Below are positions 1 to 9,807 of a stretch of 64,000 bases of DNA, in pieces. This stretch comes from Caloramator sp. mosi_1 (GTDB taxonomy: Bacteria > Bacillota > Clostridia > Clostridiales > Caloramatoraceae), in NCBI RefSeq assembly GCF_028622835.1, contig NZ_CP117677.1, positions 1,846,820 through 1,910,819 of the forward strand. Direction: 5' to 3'. A model generated the notes under the pieces. The model searched no databases. It was not told the DNA's origin and was given only the letters and a program-made list of their open reading frames with translations. The position numbers were made by a program, and so were the translations under genes. Every line of letters starts with the position of its first letter. Within the stretch, counting starts at the first letter, position 1.

Positions 1-2
1 AG

Positions 3-272
3 GTAATTGCAGAGGAGATAGAACCTCTAAGGAGTTCAGAATTTAAAATTAATAAGGTATATATAAGATTAAATGAAGACAGTTGGAATAAAGATATAGA
101 AGAACTAAAGCCTATATTTAAAAAATATACTGGAAACAATCCTGTATATGTAGTTTTAAGCAATTCTAAAAAAATGTTTCAAGCATCAAGAGAACTATGG
201 GTTGATATGTCAAAGGAACTAATAGATGAGCTTACAGATAAAATTGGTGCTGAAAATATAAAAATATCTTAA
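3..272 (+). CDS. dnaE: DNA polymerase III alpha subunit, C-terminal end (partial)
   Basis: The open frame enters from the left edge and ends at TAA 270-272, leaving 89 residues. The segment with INKVYIRL near its start, followed by a stretch rich in acidic and lysine residues, resembles the extreme C-terminal domain of clostridial DnaE. The order dnaE-pfkA-pyk is common in Clostridia and supports the call. The polymerase and PHP domains lie outside the window, so the assignment rests on a short tail and on gene order. A terminator follows directly. Confidence 0.6.
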   Translation, partial: VIAEEIEPLRSSEFKINKVYIRLNEDSWNKDIEELKPIFKKYTGNNPVYVVLSNSKKMFQASRELWVDMSKELIDELTDKIGAENIKIS

Positions 273-291
273 ATTTCTTTGACAAAAGTAT

Positions 292-331
292 AGGGACAAG
301 GTAAAATTTAATTTGTCCCTTTAATTTTTAA
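292..331 (+). terminator. Rho-independent terminator after dnaE
   Basis: AGGGACAA (292-299) pairs perfectly with TTGTCCCT (313-320) across a 13-nt A/T loop, and a T-rich tail follows. It separates dnaE from the pfkA leader. Confidence 0.75.
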
Positions 332-632
332 ATAAAATCAATAAAAAAATTAACGATTTTTATATTGATTTTATTTGACAAATTTTTTAAAATTAACTTG
401 TTAGCATTTTGGTGACAATTGAATAATTATTAAATTTTAGTTGCATTTCAGGTTAAATTTTACAATGAATAAATTAAGTAAATGCGAATAAGAGGGTTGG
501 ACAAGATACATATTAATATTAAGAATTAGAATTATCCTTTTACCAAATTTCTATGTGGTAAATTGTAAGATAATATTTTTATAACAAAAGTGGGACATAG
601 CTTGTCCCTATGGACAAAAAGGAGGTAATAAA
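332..632 (+). promoter_or_regulatory. pfkA upstream region with a leader hairpin next to the RBS
   Basis: This 300-base stretch has no gene. TTGACA at 375-380 is a possible -35 box, but no -10 sits at the right spacing. GGGACA (592-597) pairs with TGTCCC (603-608) just upstream of the AAAAAGGAGG ribosome binding site (617-626) of pfkA. It repeats the GGGACA motif of the upstream terminator. A hairpin so close to the RBS could modulate translation, but that is inference only. Confidence 0.3.
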
Positions 633-1601
633 ATGAGAACAATAGGAGTATTAACAAGCGGCGGAGACGCACCAGGTATGAATGCGGCAATTCGTGCAGT
701 TGTTAGAACAGGTATTGCAAATGGTTTAAGAGTTATGGGTATACAAAGAGGATACAGCGGACTTATGAATGGAGAAATATTTGAAATGACAAGATCAAGC
801 GTTTCAGATATTATCCAAAGAGGTGGAACAATCCTTAAGTCTGCAAGAAGTGCAGAATTCAGAACACCAGAGGGAAGAAAGAAGGCATACAATGTACTTA
901 AGGTATTTGGTATAGAAGGATTAGTTGTTATAGGTGGAGATGGTTCCTTCACTGGTGCAAAGCTTTTATCCGATGAGTGGGATATAAAGACAGTAGGAAT
1001 TCCAGGAACAATCGATAACGACCTTGCATATACAGATTATACAATAGGATTTGATACAGCAGTAAATACTGTACTTGATGCAATAAATAAGCTAAGAGAT
1101 ACATCATCTTCCCACGAAAGAGTAAGTGTTGTTGAAGTTATGGGAAGAAACTGTGGAGATATTGCACTTTATGCAGGACTTGCAGGTGGAGCAGAGAGCA
1201 TAATAATTCCTGAAGAAGATTATAATTTTGATGAACTTTGTAAAACTATAATTGAAGGCAAAGTTAAGGGTAAGCTTCACAATCTAATTCTTCTTGCAGA
1301 AGGTATAGGTGGAGCAGAAGAACTTGCTAAGAAGATAGAAGAAGTTACAGGAATTGAATCAAGAGCAACAGTTCTTGGACATATTCAAAGAGGTGGAAGC
1401 CCATCAGCCTTTGATAGAATATTAGCTTCAAGACTTGGTGCAAGAGCAGTTGAACTTTTACTTGAAGGTAAATCAAAGAGAGTTGTTGGTATGAGAGACA
1501 ACAAGATCGTTGATTTTGACATAACTGAAGCTCTTGAAATGGAAAAGAGAAGAGATGATCACAAGAAGCTTTATGAACTATCTAAGATATTAGGATATTA
1601 A
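633..1601 (+). CDS. pfkA: ATP-dependent 6-phosphofructokinase
   Basis: The 322-residue protein has the usual length for bacterial PfkA and is intact. It phosphorylates fructose 6-phosphate to the 1,6-bisphosphate in the cytoplasm, the committed step of glycolysis. Visible motifs are the N-terminal [17 protein letters not shown] nucleotide loop, GGDGS near residue 104 (Gly after GGD is the ATP-type signature, against Asp in PPi-dependent enzymes), the catalytic PGTIDND near residue 125, [11 protein letters not shown] near 160 and [14 protein letters not shown] near 250. ATG 633 is preceded by GGAGG at a good distance. pyk starts 17 bases downstream, so the two form a glycolytic operon. Confidence 0.96.
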   Translation: MRTIGVLTSGGDAPGMNAAIRAVVRTGIANGLRVMGIQRGYSGLMNGEIFEMTRSSVSDIIQRGGTILKSARSAEFRTPEGRKKAYNVLKVFGIEGLVVIGGDGSFTGAKLLSDEWDIKTVGIPGTIDNDLAYTDYTIGFDTAVNTVLDAINKLRDTSSSHERVSVVEVMGRNCGDIALYAGLAGGAESIIIPEEDYNFDELCKTIIEGKVKGKLHNLILLAEGIGGAEELAKKIEEVTGIESRATVLGHIQRGGSPSAFDRILASRLGARAVELLLEGKSKRVVGMRDNKIVDFDITEALEMEKRRDDHKKLYELSKILGY

Positions 1602-1618
1602 TTAAAAGGAGTGAAATT

Positions 1619-3374
1619 ATGAGAAAGACAAAAATAGTATGTACAATAGGACCTGCAAGTGAAAAGGAAGAAGTTTTAAGAAAACTTATTGAAAGTGGAA
1701 TGAACGTTGCAAGACTTAACTTCTCACACGGTTCTCACGAAGAACACGGTGCAAGAATTGAATCTATAAAGAAGTTAAGAAAAGAACTAAATAAGCCTGT
1801 TGCAATCCTACTTGATACAAAGGGACCAGAAATAAGAACAGGTACATTTAAGGATAAGAAGGTTGAACTTGTTGAAGGACAAAGCTTTATAATTACAACA
1901 AGACAAGTTGAAGGAGATAATACAATCTGTTCAGTTTCATACGACAAACTACACGAAGATGTTAAACCTGGAGATACAATACTTATAGATGATGGTCTTG
2001 TAGGGCTTAAGGTTGAAAAGATAGAAGGACAAGACATTCACTGTATAGTACAAAACAGTGGACCTGTTAGTAACTACAAGGGAGTTAACGTACCAAACGT
2101 TAAGATAAACCTTCCAGCTTTAACAGAAAAGGATATAGCAGACCTTAAGTTTGGTATAAGAACAAGGTGTAGACATAATAGCTGCATCCTTTGTAAGAAA
2201 GCCACAAGACGTTATAGCTATAAGAAAGGTTCTTGAAAAGAACGGTGGAGAAGGAATTTTAATAATATCTAAGATAGAAAACCAAGAAGGTGTTGACAAC
2301 ATAGATGAAATTCTAAAGCTATCAGATGGTATAATGGTTGCAAGAGGAGACCTTGGTGTTGAAATTCCAACAGAAGAAGTTCCACTTGTTCAAAAGATGA
2401 TAATAGAAAAGTGTAATAAGGCTGGAAAGCCAGTTATAACTGCAACTCAAATGCTTGACTCAATGATGAGAAATCCAAGACCAACAAGAGCAGAAGCAAG
2501 TGACGTAGCAAATGCTATATTCGATGGAACTGATGCAATAATGCTAAGTGGTGAAACTGCAAATGGTAAGTATCCAATCGAAGCTGTTACTACAATGGCA
2601 AGAATAGCTGAAAAGGCAGAAAGTGCTCTAAACTATCAAGCTGTACTTGAAAAGAGAAGAGCATATCACAAAAATTCAGTACCAGATGCAATAAGCCTTG
2701 CTACTGTTACAGCAGCTACTGAACTTAGTGCTTCAGCAGTTATAACAGCAACTCAATCAGGAAGTACAGCAAAGATGGTATCAAAATATAGACCAAAGTG
2801 TCCAATTATTGCAGTTACTCCTTATGAAGAAGTAGCAAGAAAGCTTGCAGTTTCTTGGGGTGTTTATCCAGTTGTTACAGAAAAGGTTGAAACTACTGAT
2901 GAATTAATAGATAAGTCAGTACAAGAAGCTCTAAATCACGGATATGTTAAGAAGGGTGACCTTGTTGTTGTAGCAGCTGGTGTGCCAGTTGGATTTACAG
3001 GAACAACTAACTTAATGAAGGTACATATAGTTGGAGATGTTCTTGTAAAGGGAAAAGGTATGGGTAATTCAACATATGGAACAGCTTGTGTTGTAACAGA
3101 TATGTCAAAGTTAGAAGAACAACTAAATGAAGGAGATATATTAGTTGTTAGAAATATAGAAAAGGAACAACTTCCAGTTATTATGGATAGAGTAAGTGGT
3201 GTAGTTGCAGAAGAAGGAGGACTTACATCACACGTTGCAGTAGAATGTATTAATGCAGGAATTCCTGTTATAGTTGGTGCAGAAGGTGCAACAGAAATAA
3301 TAAAATCAGGTACTCTTGTAACAATTGACCCAAGAAATGGTATGGTTTACAGTGGAAAAGCTAATGTAATGTAA
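1619..3374 (+). CDS. pyk: Pyruvate kinase with C-terminal PEP-utiliser domain (frameshift in assembly)
   Basis: Pyruvate kinase makes pyruvate and ATP from phosphoenolpyruvate. The N-terminus MRKTKIVCTIGPAS, the LDTKGPEIRTG loop, VARGDLGVEIP and TATQMLDSM are all visible. The last roughly 80 residues (GGLTSHVAV...GIPVIVGA) form the extra PEP-utiliser mobile domain found in Bacillus and many clostridial enzymes, giving about 585 residues in total. One extra A at about 2159, inside the codons for GIEQGVD, shifts the frame; removing it restores a single protein. Because the enzyme is central to metabolism and both halves are well conserved, I read this as sequence error rather than a dead gene. 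It is the second gene after pfkA. Confidence 0.93.
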
Positions 3375-3402
3375 TAAAGTTAGGCCTTTTGGCCTAACTT
3401 TA
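3375..3402 (+). terminator. Hairpin after pyk
   Basis: TAAAGTTAGGCC (3375-3386) pairs exactly with GGCCTAACTTTA (3391-3402) around a TTTT loop, directly after the pyk stop. It lacks a strong T tail and may work with the second hairpin just downstream. Confidence 0.7.
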
Positions 3403-3422
3403 TCATATAAGTTTACCTCCTT

Positions 3423-3450
3423 AAGCCCTTTCAATAGGGCTTATTTTAAT
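3423..3450 (+). terminator. Second terminator after pyk
   Basis: AAGCCCT (3423-3429) pairs with AGGGCTT (3436-3442), followed by ATTTTAAT. This makes tandem hairpins at the end of the pfkA-pyk operon. Confidence 0.6.
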
Positions 3451-3478
3451 ATATAATAAATTTAAAGGGGTACGCTTA

Positions 3479-4481
3479 ATGAAAAAAGAAGATTAGGAAA
3501 AACAAATATAATGGTCTCAGAGGTAGGTTTTGGCGGAATACCAATTCAAAGAATTACAAAGGAGGAAGCAAAATCAGTAATAAAATATGCAGTTGAAAAT
3601 GGAGTAAATTTCATTGATACAGCAAGAGGGTATGGAGTAAGTGAAGAATATATAGGGGATGCTCTTTGCGGTATAAGAAAAGAAGTGTATATTGCAACAA
3701 AGTCAATGGCAAGAACTAAGGATTCAATGATGGATGATATAGAAAAGAGCCTTAGGAATTTAAAAACAGACTATATAGACCTTTATCAATTACATAATAT
3801 AAAAGATGAAGAAGCACTAAAACAGGTAATGGCAGAGGGAGGAGCTCTTGAGGCACTACTTCAGGCTAAAATGGAGGGAAAGGTTCTTCATATAGGAGTT
3901 ACTTCCCATAGTTTAGATTTATTAAAAAGATATTGCAATATGATGTGTTTGAAACAATAATGTATCCGTACAACATTGTAGAAGACCAGGCCGAGGAATT
4001 ATTTATGGAGGCAAATATAAGGGATATAGGAATAATTGCAATGAAACCCTTAGCTGGTGGTGCACTTGAGGATGCAGAGCTTGCTATTTCCTATATATTA
4101 AATAACAAAAATATATCGACTGTTATACCGGGTATGGATAAAATTGAACAGGTAAAACAAAACATTTTAGCTGCTGATTTAAATTTTAATGATGAAATGA
4201 TAAAGAAGTGTATGGAAATAAAGAAAAAATATAGTGACAGCTTTTGCAGAAGGTGTGGATACTGTATGCCCTGTCCTCAAGGAATAGACATACCCTTTTC
4301 ATTTATTTTAAAAGGGTATTATGACAGATATGACTTAAAAGAATGGGCTACAGAAAGATATACTGCTATGAAAAGGCACGCCTCAGATTGTATAGAGTGT
4401 GGTTTGTGCGAATCAAAGTGCCCTTATAATTTAAAAATAAGGGATATGCTAAAAGGGGTAGTTGAAAGTTTTGGATTTTAA
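3479..4481 (+). CDS. Aldo/keto reductase with C-terminal 4Fe-4S ferredoxin-like domain (two frameshifts)
   Basis: The family is COG1453-like oxidoreductases that join an aldo/keto reductase TIM barrel to an iron-sulfur tail. N-terminal GRTN-like start, the IDTARGYG motif and TKSMAR near residue 75 mark the barrel. The tail has RRCGYCMPCPQGIDIP and later CIECGLCESKCPYNLKIR, eight cysteines able to hold two clusters. One A is missing in the run at 3482-3487, right after the start codon (MKKRRLGKTN restored), and one in 3924-3928 (SLDLLKKILQYDVFE restored). ATG 3479 has AAAGGGG upstream. The physiological substrate is unknown. It stands alone between terminators. Confidence 0.85.
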
Positions 4482-4549
4482 TGTATAATAATAAAATTAA
4501 TTGTAAATAATTAAAATAGAAATTTAGCGGGGCTTAATTCTACACAGTT

Positions 4550-4576
4550 TCACACCTTTAAGGTGTGATTTTTTAT
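4550..4576 (+). terminator. Rho-independent terminator after the aldo/keto reductase
   Basis: TCACACC (4550-4556) pairs with GGTGTGA (4562-4568) and is followed by six T. Confidence 0.85.
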
Positions 4577-4617
4577 AGTATAATATTGTATTAGTATCAA
4601 AATAAAAAGGATAGGTG

Positions 4618-5984
4618 ATGAAATTGAAAAATATACCTGTTGAAAAAACAAGGATTATATAGTTAATATAACAGGAATGGGTTTTCAGGGAGAGGGTGTT
4701 GGAAGAGTTGATGATTATACACTTTTTATTGAGGGTGCAATAGAGGGAGAAGAGGTTAAGGTAAAGGCAGTAAAAACACAAAAAATTATGGATTTGGTAA
4801 GTTATTAGAGGTTATAAAACCTTCAGAATATAGAACTGAACCAATATGCCCAGTTTATAAAAGATGTGGAGGGTGTCAGATACAACATCTTACCTATGAG
4901 GGCCAACTAAGCTTCAAGAGAAAAAGAGTTGAGGACTGTATTGAAAGGATAGGAAAACTTGAGGGAGTTAAGATACATAATACTTTAGGAATGAAAAATC
5001 CATATAGATATCGAAACAAAGTACAGCTTCCAGTTGGAGAGAAAAATGGGGAGGTAGTAATAGGTTTTTGCACCAAGAACCCACGATATAATAGATATTA
5101 ATACCTGTTTTATTCAAGATGAAGTGGCTGACAAGGTTGTTAAAATAACAAAAGAATGGATAAAGAAGTATAATGTTAAGCCCTACAATGAACAAACAAA
5201 AGAAGGTTTAATACGACACATTATGGTAAGACAGGGCTTTAAGACTGGTGATGTTATGGTAGTTCTTGTTTCAAGGAAAAAACAAGTTCCACATTTAAAG
5301 GAGTTTGTAGATAGTATAAAAGAAAATATAGATAACGTAAAGAGTATTGTTTTAAACATAAATCCTAAGGATACAAATGTAATATTAGGAGAAGAGTGTG
5401 TAACGATTTTTGGACAGGACTTTATTACTGATTATATAGGTCAATTTAGATTTAATATTTCTCCACTTTCATTTTTCAAGTAAATCCAGTTCAAACTGAA
5501 GTTTTATACAATAAGGCCTTAGAGTACGCAAATTTGACAGGGAGGAAACTGTATTTGATGCATACTGCGGAACAGGTACAATATCACTGTTTTTAGCAAA
5601 GAAGGCAAAAAGGTATACGGTGTTGAAATTGTTCCGCAGGCTATAGAAAATGCTTGGGAAAATGCTAAACAAAATGGTGTAAGCAATGTTGAGTTTATTG
5701 TTGGTGAATCTGAAACGATAATACCTAAACTAATTGAAGAGGGTGTTAAGGCAGATGTTATTGTAGTAGATCCTCCAAGGAAAGGATGCGAAAAATCCCT
5801 TCTTGAGGCAATTGCAAAAAGTAGCCCAAACAGGATTGTTTATGTTTCCTGTGATCCTGCAACACTTGCCAGGGATTTAGCAATACTTGATGAATTAGGC
5901 TATAAAACCAAGGAAGTGCAACCAGTTGATATGTTTCCACAAACAGCACATGTTGAGTGCGTAGCACTTATAGAGAAGAAATAG
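4618..5984 (+). CDS. rlmD: 23S rRNA (uracil-5-)-methyltransferase, RumA/RlmD type (many frameshifts)
   Basis: The enzyme methylates uridine in 23S rRNA using S-adenosylmethionine. Reassembled across about six single-base gaps (near 4645, 4780, 5070, 5475, 5535 and 5608) it has an N-terminal TRAM-like domain, a [14 protein letters not shown] iron-sulfur cysteine pattern, the [21 protein letters not shown]-binding loop, the VVDPPRKGC motif and the catalytic [12 protein letters not shown] cysteine, ending [11 protein letters not shown]. All the gaps but one fall in A or T runs. The motifs fit RlmCD-type enzymes; which uridine is modified cannot be told. The 3' end is repeated 7 kb downstream, which marks it as a probable integration site. 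Confidence 0.85.
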
Positions 5985-5992
5985 CTTAAAAT
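5947..5992 (+). repeat. Candidate left attachment repeat inside the 3' end of rlmD
   Basis: These 46 bases cover the last codons of rlmD and 8 bases beyond its stop. They match 12976-13021 at 42 of 46 positions. The layout, a gene end on one side and a divergent copy of the same end on the other, is what an integrated element leaves. Confidence 0.55.
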
Positions 5993-6032
5993 ATCAGGGG
6001 ACGGAGAGCTTATGCTTACCGTCCTCTCTTCT
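5992..6032 (+). repeat. 41-bp fragment of a serine recombinase core (copy A)
   Basis: The stretch starting TATCAGGGGA is repeated at 8902-8942 with two mismatches. Read in frame, both copies encode GELMLTVLSS, a conserved core segment of large serine recombinases. Both copies can fold as GGAYGG...CCGTCC. Copy A is cut off at 6033, where an unrelated transporter fragment begins. Confidence 0.6.
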
Positions 6033-6183
6033 ACTGAAAGTATTTCATTACCTAAAACAAGTTTAGCATGGACAATAATTATAATATTAAGTTTGTTTTG
6101 TACAGCATTTGGATATGTGGCACAAACTTATGCCCAAAAGTATGTATCGGCAAGTCAAACAAGGTGCAAACATTCATAGGATG
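6033..6183 (+). pseudogene. Fragment of a DMT/EamA-family membrane transporter
   Basis: About 48 codons read SISLPKTSLAWTIIIILS and GYVAQTYAQKYVSASQTR, which resemble the penultimate helix and the GYxxQTYAQKY motif of EamA-type drug/metabolite transporters. Neither end of the gene is present. The following bases up to 6312 hold another short open stretch (QAEVNISYTYENLDYYIKLL) that I cannot assign. This is debris of an earlier rearrangement next to the IS21-type element. Confidence 0.5.
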
Positions 6184-6417
6184 ATTCAAAAAATCAAATG
6201 AAAATTATCAGGCTGAAGTAAATATTAGTTATACTTATGAAAATTTAGATTATTATATAAAATTATTGTATGAAAACAATGAATCAAACAAAATAAAGTT
6301 AAAATTACCGTTTGTTTAGTATAAACTAATACTAGGCCAAAAATATAATTGAAAATTAGGCCACCTAGAATAGATACTTTCTCTTATGGAAAGGATAACA
6401 TAATAACATAAGAGGAA

Positions 6418-8001
6418 GTGTTGAAGGTGATAAAGTTGAAGGATAAACAAGAAATTATTCTAGAATATATTAGAAATGGTAAGTCCCAAAGACAGATAAG
6501 TAGAGAGACAGGTATTTCAAGGGAAACTATCAGAAAATATATTAATGAATATGAGAAAAACCTCGTAGAACTAGGAAGTATTAAAGAAGGTGATGAATTA
6601 ATTAAGGTTGATTTGATTGATGAAATTGTTAAGACTCCTAAGTATAAAACAGGGAAGAGACAGAAAAGAGTATTAACCGATGAAGTTATCGACAGAATAA
6701 AATTTTACTTAAAAGAAAATGAAAACAAACGATTAAATGGCTTATCGAAACAGCAAAAAAGAAAAAGGATATACATGAAGCTTTGATAAATGAAGGGTTT
6801 AATATAAGTTATCCCAGCGTAGCACAAGCAGTTTCTAAAATAGAAAGAAAGGAAAAGGAGGCATATATAAGACAGGAATATACTTTAGGAGATGTGGTTG
6901 AATTTGATTGGGGAACAGTTAAAATTTATACAGAAGGAGATGTTTTAAGAGAATATCAAATGGCTGTATTTACATCTGCTTATGGTAATTTTAGATGGGC
7001 ACGACTATTTCCTAAGCAAGATACACATTGTTTTCTTGAAGCACATGCTCTGTTCTTTGAAAGTATAAAAGGAGTATATAAAACAGTAGTATATGATAAT
7101 ACAAGAGTTGTAATTAAAAGATTTATCGGTAGATATGAAAAAGAACCTACTGAGGCACTTTTAAAGTTATCTCTTTACTACAAGTTTAATTTTAGATTTT
7201 GCAATATATATTCTGGTAATGAAAAAGGGCATGTAGAAAGAAGTATAGAATTCGTAAGGCGAAAAGCCTTTGCTAATAAAGATCATTTTAGTTCAATGAA
7301 CGAAGCAAATGATTATCTTCAACAAGTTTGTACAAACTTAAATAGCTTACCACAAGCATCCCATAATAATAGAACTGCATTACAAATGCTTGAAGAAGAG
7401 AGGGCATATTTATTACCTAAAATGCCTATATATGAAACAGCAAGGATTGAAGATTTAAGAGTAGACAAATATTCTACAATATCAATTGATTCATGCCATT
7501 ATTCAGTACCAGATGCTTATGTGGATTGCATTGTAAGATGTAAAATATATTCAAGTAAAATTGTAGTATTTTATGAAAAGAAAAAATAACAGAACACATA
7601 AAAAGACAAGGGAACAATCAATGGGAAATAAAAATAGAACATTATCTAAAGACATTGTTTAGAAAGCCTGCGGCTTTAATTAACAACACTGCTTTAAAAC
7701 AAGCAGATAATAGTCTTAAAGAAATATATGATAATTATTATAAATCAAGAGAAAAAGACTTTATAGAACTAATACAACTTGTTGGAGAAATAGGAATAGA
7801 TGAAGTAAAAGAGGTATTGAAATATTAAGAAACATCTGTCCTACAGATATATCTACAAATAAAATAAAATATATTTGCAACAGAAGTAATGACATTGAAT
7901 TTTATAGAGAATATTTTAAACAAAAGCAAAATGACATAATAGACTACTCAAAAGATATGCTTAATATATATTCTAAAATGTTGTCAGAATATAATAGTTA
8001 A
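6418..8001 (+). CDS. istA: IS21-family transposase IstA (frameshifts)
   Basis: The N-terminus holds a helix-turn-helix (SQRQISRETGISRETIRKYI, residues about 20-40). A DDE/integrase core follows, with VEFDWGTVKI, VVYDNTRVVIK and a glutamate in NIYSGNEKGHVERSIEF. The C-terminal part after about residue 390 is a typical IstA tail. Frame breaks near 6768, 7588 and 7820 follow poly-A runs or short deletions. The downstream istB encodes the helper ATPase, which together with the IS ends shows this is a complete, recently active type of element. The start lacks a strong RBS, and the ATG/TTG choice around 6418-6430 is uncertain. Confidence 0.85.
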
Positions 8002-8015
8002 AAATAAGGATATAA

Positions 8016-8811
8016 ATGGAGGTAATAAATATAAATAATATGGACAAAAATAAGAAACTATTAATGAATGGAATTTTAGAATATACTAACTATCTCAAAT
8101 TAACATTTGTAAAAAGTAAAATTAATGAACTTTTAAAAGAAGCTACTTTAAATGATATGAGTTATGAAGAATTTTTATATAAGCTTTTACAAGGTGAATA
8201 TGATAGGAGGCTTGATAATCTTAAAAGAATAGAATTAGAATGGCTGAATTTCCATATAAAAATATCTCGAAGATTTAGTTGTTGAAGAGCTACCAGAAGA
8301 TGCACAAAAGAAACTAAAACTATTAGAGAGCCTAGAATTCATAAAAGAAGGGCAAAATGTTATACTATCAGGTAATCCTGGTACAGGTAAAACACATTTG
8401 GCGATTAGCCTTGGAATAAAAGCATGCATGGAGGGATACAAAGTACTTTTTAACACGGTTCCCATTTTCATAAACAAATTAAAAGAATGTAAGTCTAATA
8501 GGACATTAAGAGCGTATCAAAATAAGTTTGAAAAATATGACCTTGTAATACTTGATGAATTTGGTTACATATCTTCAGATAAGGAAGGAGCAGAACTATT
8601 GTTTACAAATCTGTCCTTACGGACAGGAAGAAAATCTACAATAGTTACAACTAATCTTTCTTTTGATAGATGGGGCGAAGTATTTATTGACCCTGTAATG
8701 ACAGCAGCTATGACCGATAGATTGGCACATAAATCATATTTAGTTAATATGAATGGTAATTCATATAGATTAAAAGAAACTCAAGAATGGCTTAAAGAAA
8801 AGATAAAATAG
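8016..8811 (+). CDS. istB: IS21-family helper ATPase IstB (frameshift)
   Basis: IstB-like AAA+ ATPases assist target selection by IstA. The Walker A loop GNPGTGKTH follows about 110 residues of N-terminal DNA-binding region, and the Walker B is LVILDEFGYIS. The end of the protein (ETQEWLKEK) is complete. One break near 8265 separates the N-terminal 85 residues from the ATPase part; the restored link reads LEDLVVEELPEDAQKK. ATG 8016 has AAGGA at a good distance. ATG 8041 follows a GGAGG but with long spacing. Confidence 0.88.
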
Positions 8812-8901
8812 TGCAAATTACATACCATATAATGGAAAGAAATGGCCTGCTTTTCGTTTATAATTTGGCTTTAAAATAATGTATAAAATACATCAAAACT
8901 T

Positions 8902-8942
8902 TATCAGGGGATGGAGAGCTTATGCTAACCGTCCTCTCTTCT
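8902..8942 (+). repeat. 41-bp recombinase core segment (copy B)
   Basis: This is the counterpart of 5992-6032, with two mismatches. Here it runs on into the rest of a recombinase gene. Confidence 0.6.
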
Positions 8943-9807
8943 TTGCCCAGGAAGAAAGCAAAAACGTCAACGACAACTTAAAATGGAGGATAAAGAAGAA
9001 GTTTGAACGAGGAGAGCTGATTATAAATACCACAAGATTTTTAGGTTATGACAAGGATGAATACGGCGATTTAGTTATAAATCCTAAAGAAGCAGAAATA
9101 GTTAGAAGAATATTTGAAGACTACTTAAAAGGCAAAGGAACATTTACCATAGCCAAAGAATTGAATGAAGAAAATATTCCTACTGTTGCAGGTGGCAGAT
9201 GGCAGGAAAGTACAATTTTAAATATCTTAAAGAATGAAAAATACAAGGGAGATGCCATACTTCAAAAGTATTACACACCAGACCATCTGAGAAAAGTAAG
9301 TGTTAGAAATGAAGGCGTAATTGACAGCTATTATATTGAAGATAATCACTCTCCCATAGTTTCAAGAGAAATGTGGGAGCAGGTTCAAATAGAAATTGTA
9401 AAAAGAGCAAAAGCAAAGGGAAATAAAGCAGGAGATACAAAAAATATACAAACAGATATCCATTAACAGGAATGCTTTATTGCAGTAAGTGTGGCTCCTC
9501 TTTAAGGAGAAGAACTTGGAACAGTAAATTAAATTGCAGAAAGATTGTATGGCAGTGCAGTAATTATATTAAAAACGGAAAAGACGCCTGCAGTGGAACA
9601 TCAATTGATGATGAGGTTATAAGCAGGCTTAATATAAAGGAAGAAACTATTGTAAAGGAGAGCATTAAAGATGGCAAGAAACATTACAGTTATACCAGCA
9701 AGAGCAAACAGGAGCAATCTGGCAGAGCAGATACAGCCGCAGAAAAAGAGAATGGCAGCTTATTGCAGGGTATCAACAGAACAATTAGAACAGTTATCAA
9801 GCTATGA
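8902..9807 (+). CDS. Large serine recombinase, 5'-truncated
   Basis: Only the segment after the catalytic resolvase domain remains. It begins with GELMLTVLSSLAQEES and continues with the recombinase domain ([30 protein letters not shown] and [13 protein letters not shown]) and a zinc ribbon (YCSKCGSSLRRRTWN...CSNYIKNGKDACSG). The catalytic serine region is missing; the IS21 end lies just 10 bases upstream. Single-base gaps occur near 8945 and 9436. The frame runs on past 9671, where the second recombinase starts, so the true C-terminus is uncertain. It is probably inactive by itself. Confidence 0.8.

Larger units (their letters stand above)
6313..8892 (+). mobile_element. IS21-family insertion sequence
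   Basis: The element carries istA and istB in the usual order. It starts TGTTTAGTATAAAC at 6313 and ends in ACA at 8892, with imperfect matching ends (13 of the first 18 bases match). A second internal inverted pair lies at 6334-6363 and 8843-8871, sharing AGGCCAAA/AAGCCAAA and AGGCCA blocks. Such multiple terminal repeats are normal for IS21. I could not find a target duplication. istA has at least three single-base gaps and istB one, so activity cannot be judged. Confidence 0.8.

Noticed and set aside
375-407. Consensus pfkA promoter from TTGACA
   Set aside because: The nearest -10-like hexamer is at a spacing of about 21 bases, too long for a standard promoter.
2150-2165. Programmed frameshift in pyk
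   Set aside because: There is no slippery heptamer and no stimulatory structure noticed; the break is one of dozens of single-base indels across unrelated genes.
5992-6032. Simple terminator of rlmD
   Set aside because: The hairpin can form, but the same bases recur as coding sequence of a recombinase at 8902, so coding origin explains it better.
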